Of a stretch of 64,000 bases of DNA, positions 61,362 to 64,000 are shown piece after piece; the first letter of the stretch is position 1, and each line of letters begins with the position of its first letter. The stretch lies in the NCBI GenBank assembly GCA_025363655.1, contig JANYDK010000025.1, positions 1 to 64,000 of the forward strand, read 5' to 3'. Below the pieces are notes generated by a model, which was given only the letters and a program-made list of their open reading frames with translations, had not been told where the DNA came from and searched no databases. Position numbers and translations under genes: made by a program. The DNA comes from Deltaproteobacteria bacterium. GTDB lineage: Bacteria > Myxococcota_A > Polyangia > Polyangiales > JADJMO01.

Positions 61362-63410
61362 ATGTTGCGAATGACGACGCGCACGCGCACACGCCTCGCT
61401 TCCCTCGTCTCCGTCGCGAGCGTCGCGGCGTCGTCGCTCTTCGCCAGCGCTGCCTCGGCCCGCCCCAACGTCCTCGTGACGCACGTCCTCGGCCCGGGCG
61501 CGACGTGGGTGGCCGGATGGAACGAGGCCATCGTCACCCTCGACAACAAAGATCTTCCCGCGTGGCGCGGCGAGGTGCTCGTCGATCCGACCTACGATCA
61601 CCGCAGCATCGAGCACCCCTCGGTCCGCGTGCCGGTAACGCTGGCCGCCGGTGAGAGCGCGCGCGTCGTCCTCCCCTTCTACCTCCGGGGCGGCAGCTTC
61701 CCCACCGTCTTCCTCGCCGAACAAGGCAAGAGCGTCGGTGGCGAAGTCGCGCTGACACAGGCCAACCCGCTCGACTTGGTGCACGAGGTCGTCGAAGTGC
61801 AGGGCAACCTCGCGCGCGGCGAGCACTTGATGACGTTGCCGACGCCTGGCGGAGGTGCTCCCGGTACGCCCGGACCGACCTTCGAAGGAGAAATTCCCGG
61901 CGCGCCGACGACCTCGAAAACGAGCGCGTATTCGTCGCCGTCGCGGGTGACGACGGTGCAGTTCGCGCGCGAGACGGGCGATCCGATCCTCCCCGATCTC
62001 GGCGTCGGTTGGTCGGGCGCCGAGCTCGTCGTCATCCCCAGCGACATCCTCTCGCGACTCACCGGTCGTCAGCACGACGCGCTCGAAGCGTGGGTGCTCT
62101 CCGGCGGCACGCTGGCGGTCTCGGTGGTCCGCGAAGAAGATCTCCGCAGCAAGAACCTGCAAGAGTACGTCGGCGAGGCGCGCTCGCTCGGCATCGACTC
62201 CGGCAAGCAGACGTTCACCGGCACCTCGCTCACCAAGGCCTCTCTCGCCGGCGGAAGCGACGAGGGCGAGGTCGCGCACTACGGCCTCGGCGACGTCTGG
62301 CTCCTCCGCCGCGATCCTTGGGCCCGCACGCCCGATCCGCTCGCCGGCAAAGACATCTACACGCTCTCGGCGCGCGCCCGCGAGAGGCGACGCGAGCTGA
62401 TCTCGCTCCCCTTCGGCCGCGGCGTGCCTTGGGTCGACGACGACACGGTGCGCTCGTTCATCGATCCGAACCACGCCTTCCGCCCGCCCATCGGCATCGC
62501 CGCGGTGCTCGTCGTCCTCTACGCGTTCCTCGTCGGTCCGGTGCTCTTCGCCCGTGCGCGCAAGTCGGGCAAACCGCTCGCCGTCCTCCGCTTCGCGCCG
62601 CTCCTCGCGCTCGCGCTCTTCGGCGTCCTCATCGGCCTCGGCAAAATCGGCAAGGGCCTCCGCGGGCGCGTGCGCAAGCTCGAGATGATGGACGTCGCGG
62701 GCGGAGCCCAGCGCGGACCGGTGACCGCCTTCCACGCTTTCTACGTCGGCGATCCCGCGCAGGTCGAGCTCACCGCCTCACGCCCCGAGAGCGCCGTCCA
62801 CCTCGTCGATCCTTTCCAAGACAGCGTGCCGATCGATCTCGATCGCGACGCTATCGCCGTCCGCAGCGTGCGCACGCACCCGTGGCAGACGGTCGTCATC
62901 GAGGAAGAGACGACGCGCGATCTCGACGGCGGAACGCTCGTCCTCGAAGGAAGCGGCAACCGCCTCAGCCTCACCAACAAGACCCCGTGGACGCTCGAGC
63001 ACGTCGTCTTGCACCCCGACTCGGTGATCGCTCCCTCACGCTACTTCCGCACCGTCGCGCCTGGCGCCACCATCGTCGCCCGCGACGGCGTCGAGGTCGA
63101 GAGGCGCCTCTTCATCCAGGGTAAGAGCGAAGTGATCAAGCTCGGTGACACCGTCGGCGATCGCAGCAAGTCGATCTTCGGCGCCGTCGAGACGCTCGCC
63201 CGCGCCACCTTCATGTTCGGGGGCGGCACTCCGCTCCCGCTCGCCGAACCCTTCGCCACCGGCATCGTCCACCTCGCGGCCAAACCAGAGGCAGGCATCG
63301 CCGTCGACGACGACGTCCTCTTCGTCCGCGTCGTCGGCCTCGGGGGCGGCAAGGGCAAGGGCGAGATCGACAATCCGCTGGAAAAGAAGGGGAAGGAGGA
63401 GGAGCTGTGA
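61362..63410 (+). CDS. Exported membrane protein coupled to an ABC ATPase
   Basis: A 682-residue protein with an N-terminal signal peptide (SVASVAASSLFASAASARP). A large extracytoplasmic region of beta-rich and glutamine-amidotransferase-like alpha/beta character ('WSGAELVVIPSDILSRL', 'QHDALEAWVLSGGTL') is followed by two helices (about 380-396 and 406-425), then a basic linker and a second beta-rich domain. The GTGA overlap with the next gene shows translational coupling to an ABC-type ATPase. It may be an export or envelope component; no family name is assigned. Confidence 0.7.
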   Translation: MLRMTTRTRTRLASLVSVASVAASSLFASAASARPNVLVTHVLGPGATWVAGWNEAIVTLDNKDLPAWRGEVLVDPTYDHRSIEHPSVRVPVTLAAGESARVVLPFYLRGGSFPTVFLAEQGKSVGGEVALTQANPLDLVHEVVEVQGNLARGEHLMTLPTPGGGAPGTPGPTFEGEIPGAPTTSKTSAYSSPSRVTTVQFARETGDPILPDLGVGWSGAELVVIPSDILSRLTGRQHDALEAWVLSGGTLAVSVVREEDLRSKNLQEYVGEARSLGIDSGKQTFTGTSLTKASLAGGSDEGEVAHYGLGDVWLLRRDPWARTPDPLAGKDIYTLSARARERRRELISLPFGRGVPWVDDDTVRSFIDPNHAFRPPIGIAAVLVVLYAFLVGPVLFARARKSGKPLAVLRFAPLLALALFGVLIGLGKIGKGLRGRVRKLEMMDVAGGAQRGPVTAFHAFYVGDPAQVELTASRPESAVHLVDPFQDSVPIDLDRDAIAVRSVRTHPWQTVVIEEETTRDLDGGTLVLEGSGNRLSLTNKTPWTLEHVVLHPDSVIAPSRYFRTVAPGATIVARDGVEVERRLFIQGKSEVIKLGDTVGDRSKSIFGAVETLARATFMFGGGTPLPLAEPFATGIVHLAAKPEAGIAVDDDVLFVRVVGLGGGKGKGEIDNPLEKKGKEEEL

Positions 63411-64000
63411 TCAACGTGAGGCACCTCACCCACCGCTTCGGCGATCGCACCGTGGTGCGCGACGTCTCCTTCCACGTGCGCAAGGGAGAGATCTTCGGCT
63501 TCATCGGCCCCAACGGCGCCGGCAAGACGACGACCATCCGCGTGATGTCGACGCTCCTCGAACCGACCAGCGGGCGCGTCGAAATCGACGGCATCGACGT
63601 CGAGGTCGATCCCGAAGCCGTGCGTCGACGCATCGGCTACATGGCCGATCACCCCGGCGTCTACGAGCGCATCTCCGTCGGCGAATACCTCGATTTCTTC
63701 GCTGCCGCCTATCGAGTGCCGCTCTCCGAACGCACCTCGACGGTCGCCGCCGTCATCGAGCTCACCGACCTCGGAACGCTCCGCGATCGTCTGGTGGCCG
63801 AGCTCTCCAAGGGCATGAAGCAGCGCATCCAACTGGCGCGCACGCTCTTGCACGATCCGAAGGTGCTCATCCTCGACGAGCCGGCGAGCGATCTCGATCC
63901 CCGCGCCCGCATCGAGATGCGCGATCTCCTGATGGAGCTGCGCCGGATGGGGAAGACCATCTTCCTCTCGTCGCACATCCTCGCCGAGCTCGCCGACATG
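63407..64000 (+). CDS. ABC transporter ATP-binding protein (3' end outside window)
   Basis: Partial, 198 residues visible from a GTG start at 63407 that overlaps the previous stop as GTGA. Walker A GPNGAGKTT is at 34-42, signature LSKGMKQR ('ELSKGMKQRIQLARTL'), Walker B VLILDEPASDLD, and the H-loop His in 'FLSSHILAEL' near the edge. AGGAGG precedes the start. The pattern suits ABC-2-type export ATPases, such as those linked to GldA/CcmA-like systems. It works with the upstream membrane protein. The gene continues beyond 64000. Confidence 0.9.
   Translation, partial: MINVRHLTHRFGDRTVVRDVSFHVRKGEIFGFIGPNGAGKTTTIRVMSTLLEPTSGRVEIDGIDVEVDPEAVRRRIGYMADHPGVYERISVGEYLDFFAAAYRVPLSERTSTVAAVIELTDLGTLRDRLVAELSKGMKQRIQLARTLLHDPKVLILDEPASDLDPRARIEMRDLLMELRRMGKTIFLSSHILAELADM

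Noticed and set aside
60171-62735. 854-codon minus-strand open frame over the zinc-ribbon and 61362 genes
   Set aside because: It is antisense or frame-shadow sequence with Arg/Glu-rich composition; the real genes there have signal peptides and domains.

Overview
This window is very GC-rich and almost fully coding. It reads as chromosome of a myxobacterium (phylum Myxococcota, probably class Polyangia). The reasons are: more than fifteen lipoproteins whose mature N-termini are long Asp/Thr/Ser/Gly linkers; two C-termini that look like MYXO-CTERM sorting tails (12138-13235 and 16232-17830); a eukaryote-like Ser/Thr kinase with a TPR tail; and many zinc-ribbon and von Willebrand A proteins. No rRNA, tRNA, CRISPR array, IS element or prophage was recognised. 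The only gene-free stretch over 300 bases is 27652-28066.

Left part (1-23.6 kb): the end of an unrecognised gene, an XRE regulator, an aminopeptidase P, a TetR/ECF-sigma regulatory pair with two copies of one palindrome, a Kef/YbaL-type antiporter, a lipoprotein alpha/beta hydrolase, a trypsin-like protease, an M32 carboxypeptidase, a zinc-ribbon NHL-propeller protein, a DUF2330 protein, and a translationally coupled pair of BatA/VWA membrane proteins.

Middle part (23.6-46 kb): a photolyase overlapping a DCC-family gene, an esterase lipoprotein, rsgA preceded by an 18-codon ORF with a strong ribosome binding site, an MtfA-like peptidase, a kinase, a small lipoprotein operon, and a radical SAM/SPASM enzyme followed by two paralogous small zinc-ribbon proteins. 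Those two carry repeated YG-x-P...DTG motifs, and this trio is the best candidate in the window for an undescribed peptide-modification system. Next come a frameshifted beta-helix lipoprotein, ttcA, a GH104-like lysozyme, a questin-oxidase-like protein, a formylglycine-generating-enzyme-fold lipoprotein and a VWA lipoprotein. Six copies of a two-hairpin intergenic repeat are confined to 29.4-46.1 kb, mostly next to stop codons.

Right part (46-64 kb): a 6-phosphofructokinase, two DsbA-like lipoproteins, a second FGE-fold lipoprotein, a metallophosphoesterase, a GT87-like membrane protein, a GMC oxidoreductase, a MoxR ATPase, a zinc-ribbon beta-helix protein, and a membrane protein coupled to an ABC-transporter ATPase that runs off the right edge.

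Most genes are singletons or short operons. Coupled pairs seen directly are 23571/21493, 34449/33685, 25172/25150 and 63410/63407.
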